From contig JAEYRD010000083.1 of NCBI GenBank assembly GCA_023435725.1, positions 18,471 to 82,470 on the forward strand: 64,000 nucleotides of DNA. Direction: 5' to 3'. Positions within the stretch are counted from its first letter, which is position 1, and every line of letters starts with the position of its first letter. The notes under the pieces are model-generated. The model had not been told where the DNA came from and did no database searches. It saw nothing but the letters and a program-made list of their open reading frames with translations. Below, in pieces: positions 8,730 through 17,281 of the stretch. Both the position numbers and the translations under genes were made by a program. This DNA is from Pseudomonadota bacterium (lineage in GTDB: Bacteria; Pseudomonadota; Alphaproteobacteria; Rhizobiales; Xanthobacteraceae).

Positions 8730-8873
8730 AGTCACCTCGCCCCGCTTGCGGGGAGAGGTGGGATCGCGAAGCGATCCGGGTGAGGGGGGCTCTCCGCGAG
8801 TCCGTCTGTCACCGCCCTTGCGGAGACTCCCCCTCACCCCACCCCTCTCCCCGCAAGCGGGGAGAGGGAGAAA
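8730..8873. repeat. Palindromic intergenic repeat (CTCCCCGC-AAGC-GCGGGGAG type)
   Basis: Two opposed copies of a short hairpin (8745-8757 region and 8846-8869 region) flank a spacer, with CCGGGTGAGGGGG and its complement in between. The same family recurs at 10466-10636 and 41258-41378. The 776-base gap 8634-9409 holds no gene I can support; besides this and the next two repeats I see nothing clear in it. Confidence 0.75.
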
Positions 8874-9256
8874 AATCCCGCGCAACTGTCTCACTTTGCG
8901 ACGCTTTTCCCTGGCTCTTTAAGCTTCGGAACGACTCTAGAACGAATCGCGGCCGAATCGCTGACTCCACTCGGAGCCCTGTTCCGTTCACGCAACATGT
9001 CGCGGGACTCTTATTTACCGCGCACTAGATGGAGTTTTGCGCTGTCGTACAAGTGACGATTTGATAATGGATTTCCTTAAGTTGGGGACGGCGCGGAGTC
9101 GAATCAGAATCGGGGCGGAGTCAAATGGATTCCTGACCTCAGGCCCCCAGACTCATTTTCGTGAAAACAACCCCATGCACAGTAGAAATGGGTGGCGGGG
9201 GAATGGCGGGGTGGCGGCGGGTAAGGGGTTGGAGTGGCGCGGCAAACGCTCCTGCT

Positions 9257-9299
9257 CGTCATTCCGGGGCGCGACCCTTGGTGCGAGCCCGGAATGACG
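9257..9299. repeat. Short palindromic repeat (GTCATTCCGGGG type)
   Basis: Inverted repeat whose arms read CGTCATTCCGGG and CCCGGAATGACG. A related, larger element lies at 19817-19900. Confidence 0.65.
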
Positions 9300-9307
9300 G
9301 AAAGGAT

Positions 9308-9397
9308 GTAGCCCGCATGGAGCGGAGCGGAATGCGGGGATCGCTGGGGGCCACGCGGGCGGGAATCCCGGATTGCGCTGCGCTCCATCCGGGCTAC
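9308..9397. repeat. Palindromic repeat (GTAGCCCG-x-ATGGAGCG type)
   Basis: Ends GTAGCCCGCATGGAGCG and CGCTCCATCCGGGCTAC face each other across ~55 bases. A second copy is at 35449-35539. It sits just beyond the stop of the DUF3108 gene and could act as a transcript-stabilising hairpin. Confidence 0.7.
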
Positions 9398-9409
9398 GCA
9401 GCAGGGGCC

Positions 9410-10285
9410 CTACTGCGTCTTCGCCACGCGCGGCGGCTGGGCGGTGGTGATGAAGCTGGTCGCTTCCAGCATCGCGGGGCCCAGCGGGGTCGGCACTTTC
9501 AGCCAGAACGGGACCAGCACGCGCGTGCCGGCGATCGGGGCGAAGGCGATCTCGATGTTGCGCTGGGCGGCGAGGTATTTGATCACGGGGCGATCGGGGA
9601 TGTAGCCGGCCACGGGCGCGAAATAGAGCGCGCAGACCACGACCGGGCCGCGATAGCCCTTCTCGGCCTTCACCGTCTCCATGCGCTTGAAATCGAGCTT
9701 GAGATCGTAGCGCATGCGGCCGTCGAACACCGGCGCGCCGTTGTGGCAGGCGTCCGGCGTAACGGGATCGCCGGTGCCGGGCACGCGCAGCAGCGAGGCC
9801 GTCATCGGATCCCAGACGCCGCGGCGATGCGCCTCGGTGACGACGATACGATCAGGGTCGACCGGCGGCTCCGGCACGATACCGAACTCCTTCACATTGC
9901 CCTTGTCGAGCGTGATGTGGATCTCTTCGGTCTTCTTCGAGGTGGTGGTGGAGGCCTGGTACCCGCTCGCGACCAGCGCGCCATTGACCACCCGCCCTTG
10001 GCTGGCACCGGTGCCGGACCCGTTCGCGATCGACTTCAGGATGCCCGAAGTTCCGCCGGAGGCGGCCGCCGAAAACACATCGTCCTGGATGTCGATGTTC
10101 CAGGCGCCCTTGCCGACCGGAATGCCCGCCAGCGTCGCCTCATACTGCGCCTCGAGCTTGCCCTGCGCCGCCACGGGATCGGCCCCCCACGCCAGGACGA
10201 GCCCGCAAAGGGCCGCCAGAGCCAGCCGGCCGGCACGATCCAGCCGGGGCGCAAGATGGGGGGAATTGAACACGAATTGATCCAA
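9410..10285 (-). CDS. DUF3108 domain exported protein
   Basis: 291 aa with an N-terminal hydrophobic export signal (residues ~18-40, ending V-A-A-Q-G), followed by a domain that opens Y-E-A-T-L-A-G-I-P-V-G-K-G, characteristic of DUF3108 periplasmic or outer-membrane-associated proteins. The conserved C-terminal strands (Y-x-x-P-V-V-V-C-A-L-Y-F-x-P-V-A-G-Y and W-L-K-V-P-T-P-L-G) are present. No enzymatic function is known to me. It is divergent from rpmB with about 500 bases between them. Confidence 0.75.
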   Translation of the reverse strand: MDQFVFNSPHLAPRLDRAGRLALAALCGLVLAWGADPVAAQGKLEAQYEATLAGIPVGKGAWNIDIQDDVFSAAASGGTSGILKSIANGSGTGASQGRVVNGALVASGYQASTTTSKKTEEIHITLDKGNVKEFGIVPEPPVDPDRIVVTEAHRRGVWDPMTASLLRVPGTGDPVTPDACHNGAPVFDGRMRYDLKLDFKRMETVKAEKGYRGPVVVCALYFAPVAGYIPDRPVIKYLAAQRNIEIAFAPIAGTRVLVPFWLKVPTPLGPAMLEATSFITTAQPPRVAKTQ

Positions 10286-10465
10286 TCGGGGCGCGACCGC
10301 TGTTACTTAAGCCAAAAACCGCGGCAGACAATGCGTCCGGGCAAGCGGGGCCGGGAACCCACTGGACTATTCGGGTGCGAATACGCCCTTTATGTGATGT
10401 AAGACGTTTCAAACATTGCCGTTTTGGTGATTGAGGGCGCGGCTCTTCGTCTCGCTCAGCTGCCC

Positions 10466-10636
10466 CTTCTCCTTCTCCCCGCGCGCGGGGAGAAGGTCGG
10501 GATGAGGGGGGGCTCGCCGCAGGCGAGGTGAGAGTTGCCGGACGATCTGCCGACAGCTCCCCCGTGGAGACTCCCCCTCACCCGGAATCCGCGCTAGTCG
10601 CGCGCATTCCGACCTCTCCCCGCTTGCGGGGAGAGG
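10466..10636. repeat. Palindromic intergenic repeat, second copy of the CTCCCCGC hairpin type
   Basis: Hairpin at about 10474-10492, another at 10614-10635, with opposed GATGAGGGGG / CCCCCTCACC segments between them. It occupies most of the gap between the DUF3108 gene and the rpmB promoter. Confidence 0.7.
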
Positions 10637-10657
10637 CGAAAAGGCCGCCCCAAAAAC

Positions 10658-10686
10658 TTGACTGCCCGCCCCTTCCCCCCTATACG
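10658..10686 (+). promoter_or_regulatory. Probable sigma-70 promoter of rpmB
   Basis: TTGACT (10658-10663), a 17-base spacer, then TATACG (10681-10686). The spacing is ideal and the match is strong for this GC-rich DNA. It lies about 95 bases before the rpmB start codon. Confidence 0.65.
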
Positions 10687-10780
10687 TCCGCCCGCTCCCT
10701 GCAAGGACAGAGAATTTGCACCCCCGTGGCGCCCCGAATGGCCGCCGCAACGCTTGGGGGAAAGGATAAGGATTTTTGCC

Positions 10781-11089
10781 ATGTCTCGCCGCTGCGAACT
10801 GACGGCCAAGGGCCCCCTCGTCGGCCACAAGGTCAGCCACTCCAACATCAAGACCAAGCGCCGCTTCCTGCCGAACCTCGTCAACGTGACGTTCATCAGC
10901 GAAGCCCTCGACCGCAACGTGCGCCTGCGCGTCTCCACCAACGCGGTCAAGAGCGTCGACCACAATGGCGGCCTCGACGCCTTCCTGCTCAAGGCCAACG
11001 CCGACGCCCTGTCGCCGCGCGCCCTCGAACTGAAGCGCGCCATCCAGAAGAAAGTCGGCGACACCGCGCCGGCGAAGAAGGCCAGCTAA
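10781..11089 (+). CDS. rpmB: 50S ribosomal protein L28
   Basis: 102-aa L28 of the large ribosomal subunit. It begins M-S-R-R-C-E-L-T and carries the family's G-H-K-V-S-H-S-N-I-K-T-K-R-R-F-x-P-N-L block, then R-L-R-V-S-T-N-A-x-K and the longer alphaproteobacterial C-terminal helix. ATG 10781 is chosen because the L28 N terminus starts there; an in-frame frame extends upstream but is not conserved-looking. It has its own promoter and terminator, so it is a single-gene unit. Confidence 0.96.
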   Translation: MSRRCELTAKGPLVGHKVSHSNIKTKRRFLPNLVNVTFISEALDRNVRLRVSTNAVKSVDHNGGLDAFLLKANADALSPRALELKRAIQKKVGDTAPAKKAS

Positions 11090-11160
11090 TCAAGTTTTGC
11101 GAATGGGCGGGGGCTAAGTTGCGTCGCGTGGCGTAAAGCTTAGCCAGTAGCGTTCTGCGT

Positions 11161-11198
11161 GACGGCCGGATCGAAAGATCCGGCCGTTTTTTGTTTTT
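11161..11198 (+). terminator. Intrinsic terminator after rpmB
   Basis: An 11-bp stem (ACGGCCGGATC paired with GATCCGGCCGT) with GAAA loop is followed by a T-rich run. It marks the left edge of the foreign-looking cassette that starts about 120 bases further on. Confidence 0.9.
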
Positions 11199-11315
11199 AA
11201 ATCGCTCGTTTTCATTCGAACGCCACCGTAAGCTCGCTGGGTGGTTACCAAGCCTTGTTAAGGAACCCTTTCCCGACATGTGTCACTGATAGAGGTGGAC
11301 TGCGCTGGAAGTAGC

Positions 11316-12926
11316 ATGCTTCAAATACTCAATCCTCACGATCTGACCACTAGGCGCAACATCGGTGCCTATTACACCTCGGGAGGCATTGCCTCTGCCT
11401 TAGCAAATTGGGCAATCCGTACACCCGACGCGCGGGTGTTAGAGCCAAGTTTTGGAGGAGGCGCGCTCGTAACAGCCGCACTACTAAGACTCTCCGACCT
11501 TGGTGCCACCACTACCACCGACCAACTCGTCGGATACGACATCGATAGCAAGGCACGAGCACTCCTGCGGGGCGTGCTCCCGCCGCCTGTCCAACCAGAA
11601 CTAAACACGTCTGATTTCCTCGCGGTTCTGCCGCCCCCACCCGAGCGCAAATTCCATTGTATTATCGCCAATCCACCCTTCGTTCGGCATCACCGGAATA
11701 AGGACGGTCTTTTCAAAGCTCGATGCGAGCAGCTTGGTTTGCCAAAGAGCTCCGATCTGTCCTGCTTGTTCGTTATGCACGCCCTCACTTTCCTGCGCGA
11801 TGGTGGAAGGATGGCCTTTGTGCTTCCGGCATCGTTCCTATTTGCCGACTACGCAAAGCCAGTTCGCGAAGCACTTCGACGCAGTTTCAAGCGTGTCAAA
11901 GCTATTCGCTTAGCGTTCCGCGCCTTCGCGGAGGCTGGGGCCGACGAGAAGGGTATCCTGATTCTCGCCGACAGTTTTGGTTCGTCCTGTTCCGGCTCCT
12001 GGACGGAGACTATCGCGCTGACCGAGGCGACCCTTCCAGAGATCGTCGACGATACACATCCTGCAAACTTCCCACCGCCAAAGGATCTAGCCCAAATTCT
12101 TCAGGGCGCCGACGTTGTTCAATTTGACCAACTCGCTCAATGTCAGATCGGCGTAGTAACTGGTGCCAACCGCTACTTCGTCATCGACGAAAGAGCACGA
12201 GCCGAGCACCGCTTACCGATGGACGCTTTGATTCCAATTGCTGCGCGGACCTCGCAAATTAACGGGTTGAAATTTGGGATGGCGGAACATGCCATCCAAG
12301 CGCAGGCCAACAAGCGCGTCTGGTTGCTGTCGCCACGTTCTCTGGGCAGGAAAACAAACGCAGTCCGCAAATATCTCGAGTCGATACCCGAGAAGGTTCG
12401 AGAAGAAACTTTGTGGTTCAAGAAGAGGGCGGACTGGTTCAGGCCCGAGCCAATCTTTGCGGATGCGATCCTCACATATATGAACCATCGCGCCCCCCGA
12501 CTCGCACTTCTCTCACCCCAAATCACCGCTACGAATACCTTTCATCTAGTCACATTCAAGAACCGGCGAGATAATGTTAAGAAGCAGCAAGTTGCGCTCG
12601 GCTTGCTGACATCACTTGCTCAGGCGTCTGCCGAGATAGAAGGACGCGCGTACGGAGGCGGTCTGCTCAAGCTTGAACCAGCAGGCGCACGAAGGATTCT
12701 CTTGCCCAAATTCAGCCCTGCATCGGAAATTGTTCGCTCCGCGTTCGCGGAGGCCGACGCCAAACTTCGAATAGGAGACGAAGCTGCCGCAAGAGAGATC
12801 GCAGATCGCGCATTGTTATTTCCTTCGATCTCAACCGATCCAGAATCCGTAACTGCTGCATTGCGCCGCACCATCGAATACAGCCGTCAAATCCGAACGA
12901 GCGCTTCACGGCACACTTCGGGATGA
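11316..12926 (+). CDS. N6-adenine DNA methyltransferase (Eco57I/type IIG-like), first gene of a four-gene cassette
   Basis: Predicted to transfer a methyl group from AdoMet to adenine in a DNA target. Motif I is in V-L-E-P-S-F-G-G-G, preceded by the N-terminal G-A-Y-Y-T motif of N6 methylases; catalytic motif IV is I-I-A-N-P-P-F. A C-terminal region with G-x-V-T-G-A-N-x-Y-F resembles the target-recognition part of Eco57I-type enzymes. No nuclease motif is evident. ATG 11316 (536 aa) has GGAAG five bases upstream; GTG 11280 is an alternative. Lower GC and different codon use from flanking genes suggest transfer. The next gene follows after 21 bases on the same strand. Confidence 0.82.
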   Translation: MLQILNPHDLTTRRNIGAYYTSGGIASALANWAIRTPDARVLEPSFGGGALVTAALLRLSDLGATTTTDQLVGYDIDSKARALLRGVLPPPVQPELNTSDFLAVLPPPPERKFHCIIANPPFVRHHRNKDGLFKARCEQLGLPKSSDLSCLFVMHALTFLRDGGRMAFVLPASFLFADYAKPVREALRRSFKRVKAIRLAFRAFAEAGADEKGILILADSFGSSCSGSWTETIALTEATLPEIVDDTHPANFPPPKDLAQILQGADVVQFDQLAQCQIGVVTGANRYFVIDERARAEHRLPMDALIPIAARTSQINGLKFGMAEHAIQAQANKRVWLLSPRSLGRKTNAVRKYLESIPEKVREETLWFKKRADWFRPEPIFADAILTYMNHRAPRLALLSPQITATNTFHLVTFKNRRDNVKKQQVALGLLTSLAQASAEIEGRAYGGGLLKLEPAGARRILLPKFSPASEIVRSAFAEADAKLRIGDEAAAREIADRALLFPSISTDPESVTAALRRTIEYSRQIRTSASRHTSG

Positions 12927-12947
12927 CACAGTGAAAGCTAGGCTTTT

Positions 12948-15242
12948 ATGTCACGAGCTACATTCACCGTTGACACGCAGCTATTTCGGGAATTGGGAGA
13001 ACTTCTCGTTGGAGAGGATGCGACAGCCCTAACAGAGCTCGTCAAAAATTCTTATGATGCAGACTCCAGAGTCGTTTCCATATCCGGGCGGTCTCTGGGT
13101 AAGCCCGAAAACTCGATGATAGCTGTCGCTGACGACGGCACTGGAATGAACGAAGAACAGTTCAATCGAGGCTTCTTGACCGTGGCCGGCCGCGAAAAGA
13201 GCTCTGGCGACAGACGGAGCAGGGTCTATCGGCGCATCTTCACGGGCGAAAAGGGGGTTGGGAGACTGGCCGCACGAAAGCTCGCCAAGCGATTAGAAGT
13301 CGAGTCATGGCCCTGGTCCGGAAAATTCGACGTGCAAGGTCGCCTAATCTCGCAGACAACTGGAATACGCGCAACGATCGACTGGGACAAAATCGATCGC
13401 TGCCGAACATTCGACGATATCCCAAAATCTGGAGCTGTTAGGGTAGAAACCATCCAAGCAAAGGGACTTCGGTTTGCGGGGACCACACTCACTCTACGTC
13501 GTCTCCGAAAGTCTTGGACCAAGCGAGACATCGAGAAATTTCAGCGAAGAACCCTCACGTTTCGTCCCCCGCAAGTGTTTACGGGACAGCTCCCCGAGAC
13601 GTTTGCGCTGCGCCCACTGCTATTGGAACATGTATTCAGCCAACCGACGAGCATAGAGCGAGAAGAGCCATTTCGAATCGATATGCTTGGAGCATTCGAT
13701 ATCGTAGAACCACCAGGCGTTTCAGACGCCGCAGCCGCGCAGTGGGTTCTCGAAATCTTGAGTGAACCCAAGCGAGGCCAAATTACCTACACGATGGCGC
13801 CCTCCCAAAAATTTCAACGTGGGTATCCGAAGGCTAAGGTGGAGCGCGCTGTTATAAAGGTGAAGCGCGATCAAAACCCCATTCCTTTTCGCGGACGCAT
13901 CTACAACTTACTCAATCGATCGTGGGACGGATCAATTGCGGGCGTTCGTGTTTACATGAACGGCTTTCGAGTATTGCCGTATGGCGAGGCGAAGAATGAC
14001 TGGCTGGGATTAGACGACGACACTACCAGCCGCGCTCGGGACCTTCTGCGCAATTTAAAAGGACTGGCCGGGGACATTCCACGCTCCGCGGACTCAGAAG
14101 AAGAAACTAAGATGCAGAGAAACTCCGCCTATTGGGGAGCGATTGCCTTGAACCGGGAGGAAGCCCCACAGCTAGAGATGCTTGTAAATCGAGAGGGATT
14201 CGCGCCCGGCCCACAGCTCGATTTTTTATCCAAGTACGTTCGCATCGGGGTTGACCTGTTAACGCGTGTACGCGTTTCGGCCTCAATTGAGCTCAAGCGA
14301 GCGCGCGTCGAGCACACTCGACAGCAAAGAAAAGCCGCTGATGAGGACGTGGAAACACCCGCAACTGTTCTGATTATGAGAAACGACTCAAGCAAAGTGG
14401 TCGAGGCCGCGCGCGATGCTAGAGCAGCAATCGCCCGGGGCGACGTGCTGAAGGCGTCTGAAGTCATCAGCACAACTATTGAGCCTCTCGCTCACTCTAT
14501 TGAATCCATCTCGCGCGAGATGGGTACCGAGCAAGCCATCTTTCGTGTTTTGGCATCCATTGGCGCTCAGCAAGCTGCCTTTAGTCACGAAATAAATGGC
14601 CTGGTGTCGACTTCGGCAGCAATCATGACCGCCATCGATAAGATCTTGGAGCTAGAGTTAGCAGACCAAGCGCGACGGCGCTTGGCCTCTGTGCGGAAAA
14701 ATATGCGAGATCTACACGCCAGCCTAGAACGACAGGCATTCTTTCTTACCGACATTGCAGGACTTGAATCTCGCCGACGACGATCACGACAAGTGCTGGC
14801 CGATAGGTTTGATGCAGCGAAACGCTTGCTCGAACGGCAAATCGAAGATCGCCAAATTAGCTTGTCGATCAATTTGGAGCAAGATCTGAAGTCTCCGCCA
14901 ATGTTTCCCGCTGAAGTGGTCGCACTTTTTACAAACCTGCTCTCGAATGCGGTCAAATTTGCAGGAAAGGCCGGCAAAATTCGCGTGCGCGGGACCGTTG
15001 AGGACAAACAGCTCAGGATCCGAATAGAGAACACCGGAGTCGCGGTCGACCTTAAAGCCGCCGAGCATTGGTTTGAGCCATTTCAAAGCACGACCACGAA
15101 TGTCGACGCCGCTCTCGGGCAAGGAATGGGTCTCGGCCTCACGATTACCCGTAGCTTGCTCGACGAGTACGGAGCATCGATAGAATTCATACGCCCAACG
15201 ACCGGGTATGCGACTGCAATAGAGGTCACCTTTCCTCGATAG
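12948..15242 (+). CDS. Double-ATPase protein: Hsp90/MORC-like N-terminal GHKL ATPase fused to histidine-kinase-like C terminus
   Basis: 764 aa. N-terminal GHKL ATPase: E30-x3-N34 in T-E-L-V-K-N-S-Y-D-A-D, the D-D-G-T-G-M box at 62-67, and G-E-K-G-V-G-R-L-A, as in Hsp90/MutL/MORC proteins. The middle region (to ~480) resembles no domain I know. The C-terminal third looks like a sensor kinase: candidate phosphoacceptor His547 in A-F-S-H-E-I-N, an N box (N-L-L-S-N-A-V-K-F-A) and G-Q-G-M-G-L-G-L near the end. No membrane helices, so a cytoplasmic sensor or remodelling factor is likely. The receiver-like gene starts 11 bases downstream. Confidence 0.75.
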   Translation: MSRATFTVDTQLFRELGELLVGEDATALTELVKNSYDADSRVVSISGRSLGKPENSMIAVADDGTGMNEEQFNRGFLTVAGREKSSGDRRSRVYRRIFTGEKGVGRLAARKLAKRLEVESWPWSGKFDVQGRLISQTTGIRATIDWDKIDRCRTFDDIPKSGAVRVETIQAKGLRFAGTTLTLRRLRKSWTKRDIEKFQRRTLTFRPPQVFTGQLPETFALRPLLLEHVFSQPTSIEREEPFRIDMLGAFDIVEPPGVSDAAAAQWVLEILSEPKRGQITYTMAPSQKFQRGYPKAKVERAVIKVKRDQNPIPFRGRIYNLLNRSWDGSIAGVRVYMNGFRVLPYGEAKNDWLGLDDDTTSRARDLLRNLKGLAGDIPRSADSEEETKMQRNSAYWGAIALNREEAPQLEMLVNREGFAPGPQLDFLSKYVRIGVDLLTRVRVSASIELKRARVEHTRQQRKAADEDVETPATVLIMRNDSSKVVEAARDARAAIARGDVLKASEVISTTIEPLAHSIESISREMGTEQAIFRVLASIGAQQAAFSHEINGLVSTSAAIMTAIDKILELELADQARRRLASVRKNMRDLHASLERQAFFLTDIAGLESRRRRSRQVLADRFDAAKRLLERQIEDRQISLSINLEQDLKSPPMFPAEVVALFTNLLSNAVKFAGKAGKIRVRGTVEDKQLRIRIENTGVAVDLKAAEHWFEPFQSTTTNVDAALGQGMGLGLTITRSLLDEYGASIEFIRPTTGYATAIEVTFPR

Positions 15243-15253
15243 ACGGAACACAA

Positions 15254-16471
15254 ATGAAGTTTATTTACATCGATGATGAACCCGACCCCGCAGTCGCGCA
15301 AGCGTTAGGAACTGAAAGCGTTAGCGTGTACCGATTCCCCGACGACTTGGACCATAAAATGGACAAGCTCGCCGAAGAGATACGCGACTGCTCGGTTGTA
15401 ATCGTCGATCTAAAGCTTGCAGATCGCGAGCCCGAAGAAGGCGCGTTCTCCAACCCTCTCTATCCTCAAGATGGGCTCGCTCTCAAGGAGATCCTAGCTT
15501 CGATTCTAACGAAACGGGCCAGCCAGCTAGAAAGCGGAGTGGACGCATCCACGATCGATGTGGAGCCAAAAACAACTGCGTTTGTGCTTTATACCGGTGA
15601 ATTAGATTTGCTAGGTGATGGCGCCCCCGCGCGAGGCCGAGAGCACGTCATCGCGAAAAAAATACGTGGCGAATGGGCGATGTCCAAGAATCCCCAGATG
15701 CGCCCAACAAGTCAGGTCGATCTTCAGATCCTGCAAGAGTTAGCGGACGGCGTCGATGTCGTGGCTCAAAAGCCTTGGGGAGACGCCTTGGAGCGCGAGG
15801 ACATTTTGAAGGTAATTGCCGAATTGCTTCATCTCGATCGCGCAACTTCTTGGGCGACCACCGCTGAACGACAGATCTTCGAGAATCGACCTCCGCTCCA
15901 GAGCCTTGCGAAGCAAGACGGTGTATCTTTGCTTCGCTGGATGCTTCATGTCATTCTGCCGTACCCATCGTTTCTCTTAGACTCTGTAGAAGTTTCGTTG
16001 CTATGTCGGCTCGAGCCGGAATGGGGTGTCAAAGCCCTCGGCAATTCTTCGAACGCATTCTCAGAGCTTTTCCATGACTCACTGTATCGTGGCCTACTGT
16101 CCGATTTTCTTGGTGTTCGCTGGTGGCGAGCAGGCGTCGTTGCAAAGCTGAGGCAAGTTACAAACGGCGCACCGCACAACGCGGCCAGCCTAAAGAATTA
16201 TTTTGACCAGATGCATGGCTCAAAGACGCCCATGATCGACGTGGCCACTCCAGTGCGCATTGTGGACGAAGAGTTCCGTCTAACCAACGAAATTGTAGAT
16301 GTGGAGGAAGCTGTTCGCTTAGAACCCGAGGAATGGCCGCTAGAATTAGCGCCACCTTGGATATCTCTCAGCAAGGTCGCTGACAGTTCGCGCCTGCGGC
16401 GCTATGTGCTTGAACGAGATATTGACCGAGTGGAATCATTTTTGGCAGCAAGGCGTGATGATAAGAAGTGA
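15254..16471 (+). CDS. Receiver-like protein with long novel C-terminal region
   Basis: 405 aa. The N terminus has response-regulator features: D7-D8-E9 after a hydrophobic strand, likely acceptor Asp52 in V-V-I-V-D-L-K-L, a D-G-L-A-L-K helix, the strand F-V-L-Y-T-G-E with a Thr switch, and a conserved-looking K-K. The remaining ~250 residues match nothing I recognise; there is no helix-turn-helix, so it is not an ordinary transcription factor. It is probably the phosphoacceptor partner of the preceding double-ATPase protein. The downstream gene begins 14 bases before its stop, indicating coupled translation. Confidence 0.6.
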   Translation: MKFIYIDDEPDPAVAQALGTESVSVYRFPDDLDHKMDKLAEEIRDCSVVIVDLKLADREPEEGAFSNPLYPQDGLALKEILASILTKRASQLESGVDASTIDVEPKTTAFVLYTGELDLLGDGAPARGREHVIAKKIRGEWAMSKNPQMRPTSQVDLQILQELADGVDVVAQKPWGDALEREDILKVIAELLHLDRATSWATTAERQIFENRPPLQSLAKQDGVSLLRWMLHVILPYPSFLLDSVEVSLLCRLEPEWGVKALGNSSNAFSELFHDSLYRGLLSDFLGVRWWRAGVVAKLRQVTNGAPHNAASLKNYFDQMHGSKTPMIDVATPVRIVDEEFRLTNEIVDVEEAVRLEPEEWPLELAPPWISLSKVADSSRLRRYVLERDIDRVESFLAARRDDKK

Positions 16472-17240
16472 TTATGTAGCCCCGCACCTGTCATTCGAAG
16501 CCGTTTGCGAACAACTAGAGGGCATCGTTCGTTTAGGCGGAAGCCATTTTGAACCAGACGCGGAGGCCATAGTGGCGCAAGCGTGCGAAGATCTTCGCGC
16601 AATTAAGGAAAGCCACGACGATGGACAACGTGTATGGAGCATCTCCAAAGATCGACCGATAAAGACGATAGCCACAAACTCGTATCAGCGGGGCAACAAA
16701 GGAGGCCTCGCGGCGCAAGCATGCATGTCTTTCATCTGGGAGATTAAGAAGGCTCCGAAGAAGCGCGACGAATTTGCAATTGTTGGTCTTTGTTCAACGA
16801 AAGTCACGTTGTTCGACACCTCAGACAAATTAGGTGGCGTGAAGAACCCACTCACTTGGACGTTTGAGATGGGTAGTCACGATTCTCCCGGCTGTCATTT
16901 CCATTCGCAGGTTGATTGGAAAGCACCTATCGAAATCGTCTACTCAGAGGCTGAGATGCAAGCGTGGCCGTCATTAGACATTCCTCGCTTACCTAGCCTC
17001 TTGATAACCCCGGGCGACTGCCTTGATTACATTTTAGGTGAGTTGTTTCAGGAGGCATGGCCGAAGAAATACGAAGAGACCGAGATGGCACACATTGGAA
17101 GATGGTTGAGCGCATCTCGGCATCGCGTTGCAGCTATTCTACGCAACTCGCTCCGGGCTGCGGAGGAAGGCACTTCGACATCACCGTGGGTCGCAATCAA
17201 GCAGTGGTATCCGCGGAGCGAGAAAATATTGCTTACCTAG
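16458..17240 (+). CDS. Unknown protein, last gene of the cassette
   Basis: 260 aa from ATG 16458 (GTG 16455 also possible), overlapping the receiver-like gene by 14 bases. No domain is recognised. Visible features are a soluble composition, a cluster of charged residues I-W-E-I-K-K-A-P-K-K-R, an H-x-H in C-H-F-H-S-Q, and Trp-rich segments near the C terminus. No membrane helix or signal peptide. Its fixed position and overlap suggest that it works with the methyltransferase, ATPase and receiver proteins, perhaps as an effector, but the sequence does not show an activity. Confidence 0.55.
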   Translation: MIRSDYVAPHLSFEAVCEQLEGIVRLGGSHFEPDAEAIVAQACEDLRAIKESHDDGQRVWSISKDRPIKTIATNSYQRGNKGGLAAQACMSFIWEIKKAPKKRDEFAIVGLCSTKVTLFDTSDKLGGVKNPLTWTFEMGSHDSPGCHFHSQVDWKAPIEIVYSEAEMQAWPSLDIPRLPSLLITPGDCLDYILGELFQEAWPKKYEETEMAHIGRWLSASRHRVAAILRNSLRAAEEGTSTSPWVAIKQWYPRSEKILLT

Positions 17241-17250
17241 GCGTACAAAC

Positions 17251-17275
17251 GAGGCGCTACGCGCCTCGCGTTTTG
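17251..17275 (+). terminator. Possible terminator at the end of the cassette
   Basis: An 8-bp perfect stem (17251-17258 with 17262-17269), a 3-base loop, then CGTTTT. It lies eleven bases after the last stop codon and resembles a short intrinsic terminator, although the T run is brief. Confidence 0.5.
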
Positions 17276-17281
17276 CGCCAT

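Noticed and set aside
11316..17240. Assignment of the cassette to BREX, DISARM or a classical type I/II restriction system
   Set aside because: No PglZ, BrxC, DrmA/DrmB, HsdS or recognisable nuclease is present; the methyltransferase alone is shared.
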